Notes under the pieces: generated by a model
Database searches by the model: none
Seen by the model: only the letters and a program-made list of their open reading frames with translations
What the model was told of the DNA's origin: nothing
Shown here: positions 17,655-26,036 of the stretch, piece after piece
How the letters are laid out: each line of letters opens with the position of its first letter
Position numbering within the stretch: the first letter of the stretch is position 1
Assembly (NCBI GenBank): GCA_040756735.1
Contig: JBFLYC010000012.1
Span: 1 to 64,000, forward strand
Source of the DNA: JBFLYC01 sp040756735
GTDB lineage: Bacteria > Bacillota > DSM-16504 > Desulfitibacterales > Desulfitibacteraceae
Direction of reading: 5' to 3'
DNA length: 64,000 bases
Program-made: the position numbers and the translations under genes

Positions 17655-18763
17655 TTATTATCTCTTATTCTACTCAAAAAGTTTTCTCTGGCAACACTAT
17701 CTTGTATAATCAATGAGCAACTTTTTGATAAAACCCCATCAATATAAATATTCAAGGTTCCAACCTTCTCACCAGCTTTTACTGGTGCTTCAATTACTGA
17801 GGGAAAAAGCTTTTCAATTTGAACACTGCTCCCCACTGGATGATTAATTACAAGGTCCTCAGGCAGAACAATATTTACAGCATCTTTTTGCCCTTTTTTT
17901 ACATTAAGAGTACCCATAATACTATTTCCATCAAGGGTATAACTATTCCAGTTATTAAAGCCATACTCGAATAGCCTTACAGCATCTAGATACCTATTAT
18001 GACTGTTTAAAACTACTGTAATGAGCTGATTACCATTTTTTTCAGAAGAAGCTACCAGGCATTCACCAGCAGCCCTGGTAGTACCGGTCTTTATGCCACT
18101 GGCATATGGATAGTTCCATAATAGTTTATTAGTATTTTTTAAATAGCGTATTTCTCCTGAAGCAAAAGTGATCCTCTCTTCCTTAATTTTAACTATTTCG
18201 GAAAAAATATCGTTTTGCATGGCATATCTGCCAATTAGTGCAAGATCATAAGCAGTGGAAAAATGCTTTGCATTTGGTAAGCCGTTAGTATTATAGAAGA
18301 CTGTATTCCTTGCTCCTATCAACGCAGCTTTTTTGTTCATTAACCATAAAAACACCTGCTCATTGCCTCCAATGTGCTCTCCAATTGCATACGCAGCATC
18401 ATTTCCAGACTTTATCAATGCACCTTTGATTAAATCGACAAGGAATACTCTTTGATTTGCTTCTAAGTAAATGCTTGCTTCACCTATGCTAGCAGCTTTT
18501 GAGGATATTGTAACTATTTCGTTTAATGAACTGTTTTCTATACCCATAATTGCTGTTAATACTTTGGTGGTACTAGCCGGATACATGGGGTCATGGGCAG
18601 ATTTTTCCCATAATACATCTCCACTACTTACCTCTATTAAAATACCTGACTTGGCTGTTACAATTGGTTCTTCTGCTATAACAATAGTAGTTGTACTAAT
18701 GAAGAAAAATAGAAAACTAAATAAAGTCATACAAATGACTTTAACTACTCTGCTACCGTCCAA
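17642..18763 (-). CDS. D-alanyl-D-alanine carboxypeptidase, S11 family (DacB/DacF-like)
   Basis: Penicillin-binding serine peptidase that trims the terminal D-Ala of peptidoglycan stem peptides. 373 aa: an N-terminal signal segment (ICMTLFSFLFFFISTTTIVIA), the catalytic SxxK motif ASTTKVLT near residue 64, SGN near 118 and KTGT near 224. A C-terminal beta domain starts about residue 275. The start is TTG at 18763 with AGGAGG upstream. It sits between the polysaccharide deacetylase and M16 peptidase genes, where B. subtilis has no such gene. A spore-cortex role like DacB or DacF is plausible but unproven. Confidence 0.93.
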   Translation of the reverse strand: MDGSRVVKVICMTLFSFLFFFISTTTIVIAEEPIVTAKSGILIEVSSGDVLWEKSAHDPMYPASTTKVLTAIMGIENSSLNEIVTISSKAASIGEASIYLEANQRVFLVDLIKGALIKSGNDAAYAIGEHIGGNEQVFLWLMNKKAALIGARNTVFYNTNGLPNAKHFSTAYDLALIGRYAMQNDIFSEIVKIKEERITFASGEIRYLKNTNKLLWNYPYASGIKTGTTRAAGECLVASSEKNGNQLITVVLNSHNRYLDAVRLFEYGFNNWNSYTLDGNSIMGTLNVKKGQKDAVNIVLPEDLVINHPVGSSVQIEKLFPSVIEAPVKAGEKVGTLNIYIDGVLSKSCSLIIQDSVARENFLSRIRDNKNLN

Positions 18764-18790
18764 TATTTTAAATCCTCCTAAATTTTAATT

Positions 18791-19510
18791 CTATAGAATA
18801 TCTGAGACACTACTTAAGGAAAATCCTTTGTCCTTCAACCCTTTGATCATTTCAGGCAAGGCTGTGACAGTGTTTGCAGTTGGATGCATCAGTACAATGG
18901 CGCCGTTTTGAGCTTTTCCAAGGACTTTATTATGTATCTGCGCTACTGTCACCTCTTTTTTCCAATCAACTGTATCTATAGTCCAGAAAACCACTTTATA
19001 ACCCAATTCTTCGGCTGCTTGCATTACATGTGGTTTATCCTCGCCATAAGGAGGTGCATATAACTGAGTTTTCACCCCACATATCTCTTTTAGAATAAGT
19101 TCAGTCTTAATTATTTCCTGCTTGTTTTCTTCTAAACTCAGTTGATTTACGTGTGGATGTGAGTATCCGTGATTTCCCAATTCGTGACCATTTTCATGTA
19201 TTAGTTTAATTTTATCTGGAAATTTTGCTGCCCATTTCCCCGTAGGATAGAAAGTAGCTGTTACTTGCTCTTTTTGTAGTATGTCAATTATATCATCAAT
19301 AAATTCCTCACCCCAATCAATATTAAAAGTTAATGCCATGTTCTTCTTGTTTATATCTCCTTGATAAATAGGTTTATATGCTAATTCATCCGATACAGGA
19401 ACATTTTTGTTTTGATATACTCCCAAGAAACCCAACCATAAAATAATTAAGCAAAGCAAAAACACTGCTCCTTTACCCAATTGCTTACGGCTTATGTACG
19501 TAAAATACAT
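18791..19510 (-). CDS. Polysaccharide deacetylase family protein (YlxY/PdaB-like)
   Basis: 239 aa NodB-domain protein with one N-terminal membrane anchor (AVFLLCLIILWLGFLGVY), so the domain faces outward. Motif 2 is intact (NHGYSHPH), as are motif 3 (APPYGED), motif 4 (DTVDW) and motif 5 (LMHPT). Motif 1, normally TFDDG with the catalytic base and a metal ligand, reads TFNIDWG: the first Asp is Asn. YlxY-type proteins often vary here, so activity is uncertain. The ATG is preceded by a G8 run acting as the Shine-Dalgarno sequence. It follows pnp as in B. subtilis ylxY. Confidence 0.9.
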   Translation of the reverse strand: MYFTYISRKQLGKGAVFLLCLIILWLGFLGVYQNKNVPVSDELAYKPIYQGDINKKNMALTFNIDWGEEFIDDIIDILQKEQVTATFYPTGKWAAKFPDKIKLIHENGHELGNHGYSHPHVNQLSLEENKQEIIKTELILKEICGVKTQLYAPPYGEDKPHVMQAAEELGYKVVFWTIDTVDWKKEVTVAQIHNKVLGKAQNGAIVLMHPTANTVTALPEMIKGLKDKGFSLSSVSDIL

Positions 19511-19675
19511 TGCTAACAGCCCCCCCCAAATGCTAGTTAATTAAAATATATTCCTGTTAGGTTGATATATACCCAAAGCCCTAAAAATGAAAGAGGATAA
19601 TACACCTTAACTAGCATAAGAAGCCATATCAAATCCACTTCCCATTTCTTGCAACAAAGTATCCCATTATAAATG

Positions 19676-19709
19676 AAAAACCATAAACCGTTAGAGGCTT
19701 ATGGTTTTT
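19676..19709 (-). terminator. Intrinsic terminator after pnp
   Basis: Stem AAAAACCATAA/TTATGGTTTTT with an inner CC/GG pair, followed by TTTTTCATTTA on the minus strand and beginning 3 bp past the pnp stop. The rest of the 19511-19711 spacer shows no gene. Confidence 0.8.
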
Positions 19710-19711
19710 CT

Positions 19712-21955
19712 TTAATTCTTGTGTTCGTAATTTTTTTTGAAATGTTTTCGCTTAAACTTATCTTTCTTTTCTGAGCCTTCCTCTCCCCCGCCATTGTAGT
19801 TAGGAAGCGCTTCTTTGCGTGACAATTTTAATCGCCCTTGTTGATCAAATCCAATTGCTTTAACAAGGACCTGTTCTCCTTCTTTCAGGACATCCTCAAC
19901 CTTCTCAACCCTATGTGTGTCTAGCTGAGAAATATGTACAAGACCTTCTTTGCCAGGAAGTCCCAGTACGCCTTCAATAACTTCTACAAAAGCCCCAAAA
20001 TCTGTTACTCGTGTCACTTTGCCCATGTATATCTTTCCAATTTCTACCTCTTGCGTAATACTAGTTATCAGTTTTTTTGCCTCCTTCCCAGCCTGACCAT
20101 CAACTGCAGCTATAAAAACTGTGCCATCATCTTCTATATCTATTTTTGCCCCTGTTTGTTCGATTATTTTCTTAATAATTTTTCCCCCTGGTCCAATTAT
20201 GTCTCTAATCTTTTCTGGATCCACCTGCAAACGCATTATTCTGGGAGCATAAGGATTAAGTTCCGGCCTCGGCTCGGGAAGTACCTCCAGCATCTTCTCC
20301 ATAATGTGTAATCTCCCTACTCTGGCTTGTTCCAAAGCCCCTTTAATAATAGAAACATCTATCCCGGGAATTTTTATGTCCATTTGTAAAGCAGTTATTC
20401 CATATTTAGTTCCAGCCACTTTAAAATCCATATCACCCAGGGCGTCCTCTATCCCTTGAATATCAGAAATAACTTCAACTTTTTCACCTTCTTTTATTAA
20501 TCCCATGGCAATACCTGCTACTGGCGCCTTAATGGGAACACCTGCATCCATTAAACTCAGTGTACTTCCACAGACGCTACCCATGGATGTAGATCCATTA
20601 GAACCCAGTACTTCTGAAACCAAACGAATAGTATAAGGAAATACTTCTTCAGAGGGTATTACTGCTTCAAGGGCCCTTTCAGCCAAAGCTCCATGACCAA
20701 TTTCCCTTCGTCCCGGCCCACGCATGAACTTTGCTTCACCGACACTATAAGGTGGAAAATTATAATGATGCATATATCGCTTGGATTCTTCCAAACCCAA
20801 TCCATCCAAAACTTGTTCATCTCCAACTGCACCTAGGGTAGTGACTGTAAGTACCTGGGTTTCTCCTCTATTAAAAAGCCCTGAACCATGAGTTCTAGCT
20901 AGTACTCCAACTTCACATTTTATCGGCCGTATTTCCTCTTTGTACCTGCCGTCAATTCTTATACCTTTTTCCAATAATCCTTTACGCAATACTTTTTTCT
21001 CTATGCTGCTTATTTTTTCTTTAAACAATTTTATTAAACCTGAGTTTTCTTCTATTTCTGCCTTATACAGCTCTTCCAATTGTTCAAGGATTGAATTCTT
21101 GACCTCTTTGAATCTATTTTCCCTTGTTGTCTTATCCCATTTTTCAGTAGAAGCAAGATCAAAGGTTGTTTGAAGTACAGAAGTGGCAATTTCATCAATC
21201 CTGCAAGCAATGTCTTCAGCTAACTCAACCTTAATAACATCTTGTTTTTGTGAACTTAACCCCATTTTTACTGCTTCAGCATGAAACTCTTCAATAAATG
21301 TTATTATTTCTTTAATATGCTGGTGGGCCATTTCCATTCCTTGCAGTATTACTTCTTCACTCACCTCTTTACTGCCTGACTCGACCATCATAATACCGTC
21401 TTTTGTGCCTGCCACTACAAGATGAAGATCGTTTTTCTCACTATCTTCCAAGTCTGGATTAATGACAAGTTTACCATCAATTAATCCAACCATTACTGCA
21501 CCTATTGGACCCTGGAAAGGTATTTTAGATACAGTTAAAGCAGCTGATGCTCCAATAATTGCTGCGATGTCTGGAGGACAATTTTGATCAACACTTAAAA
21601 CTGTAGCAACAATTTGCACATCATTCCTATATCCATCAGGAAACAGCGGCCTGATAGGCCTATCAATCAATCGCCCACTGAGAATAGCCTTTTCACTTGG
21701 TCTCCCCTCTCTTTTAATAAACCCTCCTGGGATTTTTCCAACAGCATATAACCTTTCTTCATAATCAACGGTTAGTGGGAAAAAGTCTATCCCCTCTCTA
21801 GGCTCATCAGTTGCAGTAACTGCAACCAACACATAGGTATCATTGTATTTTACCAAAACAGATCCACTTGCTTGCTTAGCTAATTTACCCATTTGAAGCG
21901 TTAATGTTTTGCCAGCTAGTGAAATAGATTTTTCTAATACTTTATCATTAAGCAT
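19712..21955 (-). CDS. pnp: Polyribonucleotide nucleotidyltransferase (PNPase)
   Basis: Trimeric phosphorolytic 3'-5' exoribonuclease of mRNA decay. 747 aa: two RNase PH domains (FFPLTVDYEERLYAVGKIPGGF in the first; RGETQVLTVTTLG and GPGRREIGHGALAERAL in the second), a helical linker, then KH (IIGPGGKIIKKI near residue 560) and S1 (GKVTRVTDFGAFVEV near 630). The C-terminus is a basic lysine-rich tail. The ATG at 21955 lies 15 bases from AGGAGG, longer than usual, and no in-frame start is nearer. PNPase is autoregulated in other bacteria, so this spacing may matter. It follows rpsO and its terminator. Confidence 0.97.
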   Translation of the reverse strand: MLNDKVLEKSISLAGKTLTLQMGKLAKQASGSVLVKYNDTYVLVAVTATDEPREGIDFFPLTVDYEERLYAVGKIPGGFIKREGRPSEKAILSGRLIDRPIRPLFPDGYRNDVQIVATVLSVDQNCPPDIAAIIGASAALTVSKIPFQGPIGAVMVGLIDGKLVINPDLEDSEKNDLHLVVAGTKDGIMMVESGSKEVSEEVILQGMEMAHQHIKEIITFIEEFHAEAVKMGLSSQKQDVIKVELAEDIACRIDEIATSVLQTTFDLASTEKWDKTTRENRFKEVKNSILEQLEELYKAEIEENSGLIKLFKEKISSIEKKVLRKGLLEKGIRIDGRYKEEIRPIKCEVGVLARTHGSGLFNRGETQVLTVTTLGAVGDEQVLDGLGLEESKRYMHHYNFPPYSVGEAKFMRGPGRREIGHGALAERALEAVIPSEEVFPYTIRLVSEVLGSNGSTSMGSVCGSTLSLMDAGVPIKAPVAGIAMGLIKEGEKVEVISDIQGIEDALGDMDFKVAGTKYGITALQMDIKIPGIDVSIIKGALEQARVGRLHIMEKMLEVLPEPRPELNPYAPRIMRLQVDPEKIRDIIGPGGKIIKKIIEQTGAKIDIEDDGTVFIAAVDGQAGKEAKKLITSITQEVEIGKIYMGKVTRVTDFGAFVEVIEGVLGLPGKEGLVHISQLDTHRVEKVEDVLKEGEQVLVKAIGFDQQGRLKLSRKEALPNYNGGGEEGSEKKDKFKRKHFKKNYEHKN

Positions 21956-22044
21956 AACTAAATTGCTAAACCTCCTTTATATACTCTAAACTTAAACATA
22001 TTATATCCTTCTGCTGATATTAAAATAAGTTAGATAACTCACTT

Positions 22045-22074
22045 AAGAAAAAAGAGCGTGAATTCGCTCTTTTT
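22045..22074 (-). terminator. Intrinsic terminator overlapping the rpsO stop codon
   Basis: Stem GAGCG/CGCTC, extended by AAAA/TTTT pairs, around a 6-nt loop, followed by TTTTTTCTT on the minus strand. The 5' arm begins in the rpsO stop codon. It sits between rpsO and pnp, a classical processing and termination point. Confidence 0.85.
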
Positions 22075-22342
22075 AACGTCTCAACCCAAGCTCTTGAATC
22101 ATCTGCATGTATCTCTCAACATTCTTGTTTTTAAGATAATTAAGTAGACCTCTGCGTTTGCCAACCATCTTTAAAAGACCTCTACGAGAGTGGTGATCTT
22201 TCTTGTGAATCTTAAGATGCTCAGTTAAATGATTTATCTTTGCAGTTAGAATAGCAATTTGGACCTCTGGGGACCCGGTATCAGTATCATGCAGCTTAAA
22301 TCTATTAATTATCTCCTGCTTATTATTGTCAATAATTGACAT
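22073..22342 (-). CDS. rpsO: Ribosomal protein S15
   Basis: 89 aa 30S subunit protein binding the 16S central domain. The conserved core is clear: HDTDTGSPEVQIAILT, HLKIHKKDHHSRRGLL and KRRGLLNYLKN. A strong AGGAGG precedes the ATG. Gene order ribF-(small gene)-rpsO-pnp follows the widespread truB-ribF-rpsO-pnp cluster. Confidence 0.98.
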   Translation of the reverse strand: MSIIDNNKQEIINRFKLHDTDTGSPEVQIAILTAKINHLTEHLKIHKKDHHSRRGLLKMVGKRRGLLNYLKNKNVERYMQMIQELGLRR

Positions 22343-22437
22343 ATTTTCACCTCCTTTTTTAACTCCTCAGCCAAGAAAACCGTCGGTGAATCGATTAACC
22401 TAGCAAAGGATTCCAACGTGTATTATTATAATCTATT
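22343..22437 (-). promoter_or_regulatory. Candidate S15 autoregulatory mRNA leader
   Basis: The 95 bp before rpsO are less AT-rich than their surroundings and contain short complementary segments (for example ACCG/CGGT near 22379-22387 and TGGCTGAGG close to the binding site). S15 leaders are known in Firmicutes. I cannot assign it to a known leader class by eye. Confidence 0.3.
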
Positions 22438-22467
22438 ACTAACTAAGAATCAACAAAAGAAGCCTTA

Positions 22468-22689
22468 CTATTTACCAATTATGGTAATAATAATTCTTCC
22501 TGGTGCAGCATCTTTTGCCACAATATCAAATAACCTACCAGTCTTTGAAACAAATCCTCTGAATCTGGTAGCTATCGGTATTCTTCCAGGAATAGTCTTT
22601 GCTGCATTAATTATGTCAATTGTTTCTATCCCATCTTGTCGTAAATCAGTCAAGCGCTTTTTTGCATGCTCTGTAATTATTATCCTCAT
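22468..22689 (-). CDS. Small DUF4258-like protein
   Basis: 73 aa basic protein. The pattern ITEHAKKRLTDLRQDGIE, then a central GRIPIATRFRGFVSKTGRLFD and a C-terminal GRIIITIIGK, resembles DUF4258, a small fold related to RelE/ParE-like toxin nucleases. GAGG lies close before the ATG, with GGGG nine bases off. It is inserted between ribF and rpsO, where B. subtilis has nothing. No antitoxin-like neighbour is visible, so a toxin role is not supported. A 9-bp AT-rich hairpin (22711-22737) stands between it and ribF. Confidence 0.65.
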   Translation of the reverse strand: MRIIITEHAKKRLTDLRQDGIETIDIINAAKTIPGRIPIATRFRGFVSKTGRLFDIVAKDAAPGRIIITIIGK

Positions 22690-22771
22690 CAGCCTCAGCC
22701 CCGAAAGGTAATAATATCAATATAGGTATGATATTATATTCCCAGGGCAAGCTAAAAGGAACCCCTTATTT

Positions 22772-23707
22772 TTAAATCTTGTGTTCCAATACTGTTTTAG
22801 CTTCTGCAATATCCTTGGTTATTTGACTTATCAAACCTTTTTCTTCTGTAAACTTTATTTCTCCCCTTAACCTCTTGACAAAACTTACTTCTAGCTTTTC
22901 ATTATATAGACTTTTGTTGAAATCCAGGATGTGAGTTTCAACACTAAGTTTGTTACCATTAAAAGTTGGGTTATAACCAACATTTGTAACAGAATAATAC
23001 ACATGGTCACTGTACTTTACATAAGTAGCATAAACACCGCCCCCTGGAATCAGCAAATCCTTATCAATTAGTAAATTTGCTGTCGGGTAACCAAGCTTCT
23101 TCCCACCTCTTTGATCACCCTTAATTACCAAGCCTTGAATGGTTGGCCAATATCCCAGCTGTATTTTAGCCCCTTCAATATCACCTATACTTAAACAATG
23201 GCGTATTCTACTACTGCTAATTGGATATCCTTCAATTGTAACAGGAGGTATTACATCTACCTCAAAATCATATTTATCTCCTAATTGAGCTAGCAGAAGA
23301 GGGTTGCCTATCCCACCTTTCCCAAAACTATAATTAAAACCGACATAAATTCTGCGAGGTTGAAAATTTTTTACTAAATACTTTTCAACAAAACTTTCAG
23401 GTTCTAAATTGGCCAACTTCAATGTAAATTTATGTAATATCAACGCATCAGTTCCTAAACTCTCAATTAGTTTCTTTTTAAAATCTAACGAATTAATATA
23501 CCCTTTAAAACTATCAGGACGCAATACTTTATCTGGATGGGGTAAAAATGTATACACTAAAGATTTAAAGTTGTTGTCTTTGGCTTCTTTAATACACTTT
23601 TCAATAAGTCTTCTGTGTCCCAAATGCACACCATCAAAATTGCCTAAAGCTATGTAGCCCCTTTTTAATTGTTCATTCACATTAGGTAAACCCTTATCAA
23701 TATACAT
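22772..23707 (-). CDS. ribF: Bifunctional riboflavin kinase/FAD synthetase
   Basis: Makes FMN and FAD from riboflavin. 311 aa: the N-terminal adenylyltransferase has ALGNFDGVHLGHRRLI near residue 23 and SSSRIRHCL near 155; the C-terminal flavokinase has GGKKLGYPTANL near 190 and NPTFNG near 235. The ATG at 23707 has GAGGG five bases upstream; the ATG at 23719 has no site. Upstream lies the 62-bp repeat array that separates it from truB. Confidence 0.96.
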   Translation of the reverse strand: MYIDKGLPNVNEQLKRGYIALGNFDGVHLGHRRLIEKCIKEAKDNNFKSLVYTFLPHPDKVLRPDSFKGYINSLDFKKKLIESLGTDALILHKFTLKLANLEPESFVEKYLVKNFQPRRIYVGFNYSFGKGGIGNPLLLAQLGDKYDFEVDVIPPVTIEGYPISSSRIRHCLSIGDIEGAKIQLGYWPTIQGLVIKGDQRGGKKLGYPTANLLIDKDLLIPGGGVYATYVKYSDHVYYSVTNVGYNPTFNGNKLSVETHILDFNKSLYNEKLEVSFVKRLRGEIKFTEEKGLISQITKDIAEAKTVLEHKI

Positions 23708-23734
23708 GTTATCCCTCATATTAATAATATGGAT

Positions 23735-24161
23735 GTGTCCCCTGACCTACGTTGGGGACATTCCTCCAAGCCAAGCGTTTACGCGCTAAGGGAGGTGTGT
23801 CCCCTGACCTACGTTGGGGACATTCCTCCAAGCCAAGCGTTTACGCGCTAAGGGAGGTGTGTCCCCTGACCTNNNNNNNNNNNNNNNNNNNNNNNNNNNN
23901 NNNNNNNNNNNNNNNNNNNNNNNNNNNNNNNNNNNNNNNNNNNNNNNNNNNNNNNNNNNNNNNNNNNNNNNNCCTACGTTGGGGACATTCCTCCAAGCCA
24001 AGCGTTTACGCGCTAAGGGAGGTGTGTCCCCTGACCTACGTTGGGGACATTCCTCCAAGCCAAGCGTTTACGCGCTAAGGGAGGTGTGTCCCCTGACCTA
24101 CGTTGGGGACATTCCTCCAAGCCAAGCGTTTACGCGCTAAGGGAGGTGTGTCCCCTGACCT
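23735..24161 (-). repeat. 62-bp tandem array of nested palindromes
   Basis: Perfect 62-bp units start at 23735, 23797, 23859 (cut by the gap), 23962 (cut by the gap), 24024, 24086 and 24148 (first 14 nt only), so four full copies are visible and they look identical. Each unit has two hairpins. One has arms GGAGGtgTGTCCCC and GGGGACAttCCTCC (14 nt, two mismatches) around an 11-nt loop. The other centres on AGCGTTTACGCGCT, flanked by the same CCTCC/GGAGG. The last base abuts the truB stop codon. Period 62 shifts the reading frame each unit, and frames close after about 50 codons, so it is not coding. It resembles REP-type elements, and diverged single copies occur elsewhere in the window. Confidence 0.95.
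23873..23972. other. Assembly gap of 100 N inside the repeat array
   Basis: Exactly 100 Ns. The flanking units are 103 bp apart in start position, which is not a multiple of 62. The real missing length should be 59 plus a multiple of 62, so 100 is a placeholder and copy number is unknown. Confidence 0.95.
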
Positions 24162-25046
24162 TTATACCAAAACTTTCTTCACTTTAATTTGCTCTTCAAT
24201 TTTTAAACCCAAAGCCAACAATTCGCCATCTGGAGAAAATAGTGCAATTTCTTGCCCGGTATAATAATCCTTTACTGGAATACTAACACCATTTATAACT
24301 TTTTTTACATCCTTTTCTTCAACCACATACTTTAAGAACCTATTTCCATCACAAATACATTTTATAGGTAGTAAATAATTATTTTTACTCCTATAAAATA
24401 AATTCTGTATTTCATCAATGGAATAAGCAGAAAAAATACTATAATTTCCCAAGTGTGTTCTTACTAGAAAAGACATATAAGCTATGGTACCAAGCTTTTC
24501 CGCTATATCTTCGCATAAAGTACGTATATATGTACCCTTAGAACATTTTACATCCACTACTGCTTTTGGTCCAAATGATGTATGATAAAATGATACTAAT
24601 TCAATTTTGTGGATTTTTATCTGTCTCTCTGGCCTCTCAATTGTTTGCCCTTTCCTTGCCAGTTCATAAAGCTTTTTACCGTGTACTTTAATAGCTGAAG
24701 TCATAGGAGGTAATTGTTTCGATTCACCTAGAAACTGCTTTAGTACAACTTCCAAATCCTGAGGTTTTACCCTAACACTGCTCTTTTCAACTACTTTTCC
24801 ATAACTATCGCCACTATCAGTTTTAATGCCAAAGGTTATTTCAGCCCGATACTGTTTATCAGCAGCAAGTAGAAATTCTAATACTCTTGTACCCTGATTA
24901 ACACCTAATACTAAGACCCCAGAAGCTCCGGGGTCCAACGTGCCAGAATGACCGATTTTTTTCTGCCCCAAGATCTTACGTATATGGAGAACCGCTGTAT
25001 GAGAACTAATACCTGGAGGCTTATATAAATTAATTAATCCTTTCAT
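24162..25046 (-). CDS. truB: tRNA pseudouridine(55) synthase TruB
   Basis: Makes pseudouridine 55 in the T loop of tRNAs. 294 aa: N-terminal KPPGISSHTAVLHIRK, the catalytic aspartate in GHSGTLDPGASGVL near residue 39, the KGTYIRTLCEDIAEKLG motif near 176, and a C-terminal PUA-like region. The ATG at 25046 has AGGTG six bases upstream; the GTG at 25055 is part of that site. The stop codon directly abuts the palindromic repeat array, so the array would form the 3' end of its transcript. Confidence 0.96.
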   Translation of the reverse strand: MKGLINLYKPPGISSHTAVLHIRKILGQKKIGHSGTLDPGASGVLVLGVNQGTRVLEFLLAADKQYRAEITFGIKTDSGDSYGKVVEKSSVRVKPQDLEVVLKQFLGESKQLPPMTSAIKVHGKKLYELARKGQTIERPERQIKIHKIELVSFYHTSFGPKAVVDVKCSKGTYIRTLCEDIAEKLGTIAYMSFLVRTHLGNYSIFSAYSIDEIQNLFYRSKNNYLLPIKCICDGNRFLKYVVEEKDVKKVINGVSIPVKDYYTGQEIALFSPDGELLALGLKIEEQIKVKKVLV

Positions 25047-25058
25047 CAATATCACCTA

Positions 25059-26030
25059 CTATTTGATGTAACTTTCCACATAATCTAACACCTCATATAT
25101 AGCGGTTTCCAAAGGTAAATTAATACTACAACCAGCTGCTTTTTTGTGGCCTCCACCACCAAATCTATTGGCAATTGTTCTTACATCAACTTCATCCTTT
25201 GCTCTAAAGCTCACTCTTACTTCTTTGTCACTTATTTCTTTAAAAAATATAGCAACTGCAACTCCAATAATAGACTTAGGATAATTAATAATCCCTTCCA
25301 ACTCACTTGAATGCACATTATATTTTGTTAAAATTTCTTTAGTTGCCACAATATAACTCACTTTACTATTATAAGTAACCGTTAAAGTTGCCAAGATGTC
25401 TGCCATCAACCTTAGGCTATCTTCAGATTTACTTTCCCATATATTGGTCCTAATTTTGCTTATGCTTGCCCCTAGTAATACCAGTTCTCTTGCCAGCAGA
25501 AAAGATTTTTCTGTAGTGTTATCGTACATAAAACTGCCTGTATCTGTTGTTAAAGCAGTGTACAATGCATTAGCAATATCGTCATTAATATTATTTGTAA
25601 ACAATTTCAGTAACTTATAAACTATTTCTCCTGTAGCAGCTGCTTCTATATCAATACAATTTATAGTGCCATAATTATTGTTACCTTCATGGTGGTCTAT
25701 ATTTATAATCGTACCACATTGGCTTATAACTTTATAAATTTTCTCTCCAGCCCTTCTTACATCTGCGCAATCAAGTAAAATTAATGTTACATCCTCACCA
25801 AACTGTGTATCTTCAGGCAAAATAAAGTCTCTACTTCCTTTTAAAAAATAAAAGGATTCTGGTACAGAATCGTCAAGGACAAGTAAGACGCTTTTACCTA
25901 ATTCTTTTAAAGCAAGATACAATGCAGTTGATGACCCGATAGCATCACCATCAGGATGTACATGAGTTGTCACAATTAATCGCTGGCTTTTTAAAATCGC
26001 TTCTGCTGCTTGTTTTAATATAAGATCCAT
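25059..26030 (-). CDS. nrnA: DHH-family nanoRNase/pAp phosphatase NrnA
   Basis: Degrades short oligoribonucleotides and dephosphorylates 3',5'-pAp. 323 aa: DHH domain with THVHPDGDAIGS near residue 23, LLDCADVRRAGE near 85, and the name motif NIDHHEGNNNYG near 110; DHHA1 domain with FGGGGHKKAAGCS at about 290. It is translated from ATG 6 bp after rbfA, with only a GAGG at a long distance, so it may depend on coupling. The order rbfA-nrnA-truB is common in clostridia. Confidence 0.95.
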   Translation of the reverse strand: MDLILKQAAEAILKSQRLIVTTHVHPDGDAIGSSTALYLALKELGKSVLLVLDDSVPESFYFLKGSRDFILPEDTQFGEDVTLILLDCADVRRAGEKIYKVISQCGTIINIDHHEGNNNYGTINCIDIEAAATGEIVYKLLKLFTNNINDDIANALYTALTTDTGSFMYDNTTEKSFLLARELVLLGASISKIRTNIWESKSEDSLRLMADILATLTVTYNSKVSYIVATKEILTKYNVHSSELEGIINYPKSIIGVAVAIFFKEISDKEVRVSFRAKDEVDVRTIANRFGGGGHKKAAGCSINLPLETAIYEVLDYVESYIK

Positions 26031-26036
26031 CGGTTA

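Noticed and set aside
22418..22711. 97-codon plus-strand ORF opposite the DUF4258-like gene
   Set aside because: It has no binding site and lies antisense to a minus-strand ORF with a recognisable small-protein pattern and operon context.
23752..24140. Open frames of about 90-108 codons on both strands through the repeat array
   Set aside because: They run through the 62-bp repeat and the N gap, shift frame each unit and have no Shine-Dalgarno sequence; they are artefacts of repetition.
23735..24161. CRISPR array
   Set aside because: The whole 62-bp period is identical from unit to unit, so there are no variable spacers, and no cas gene is near.
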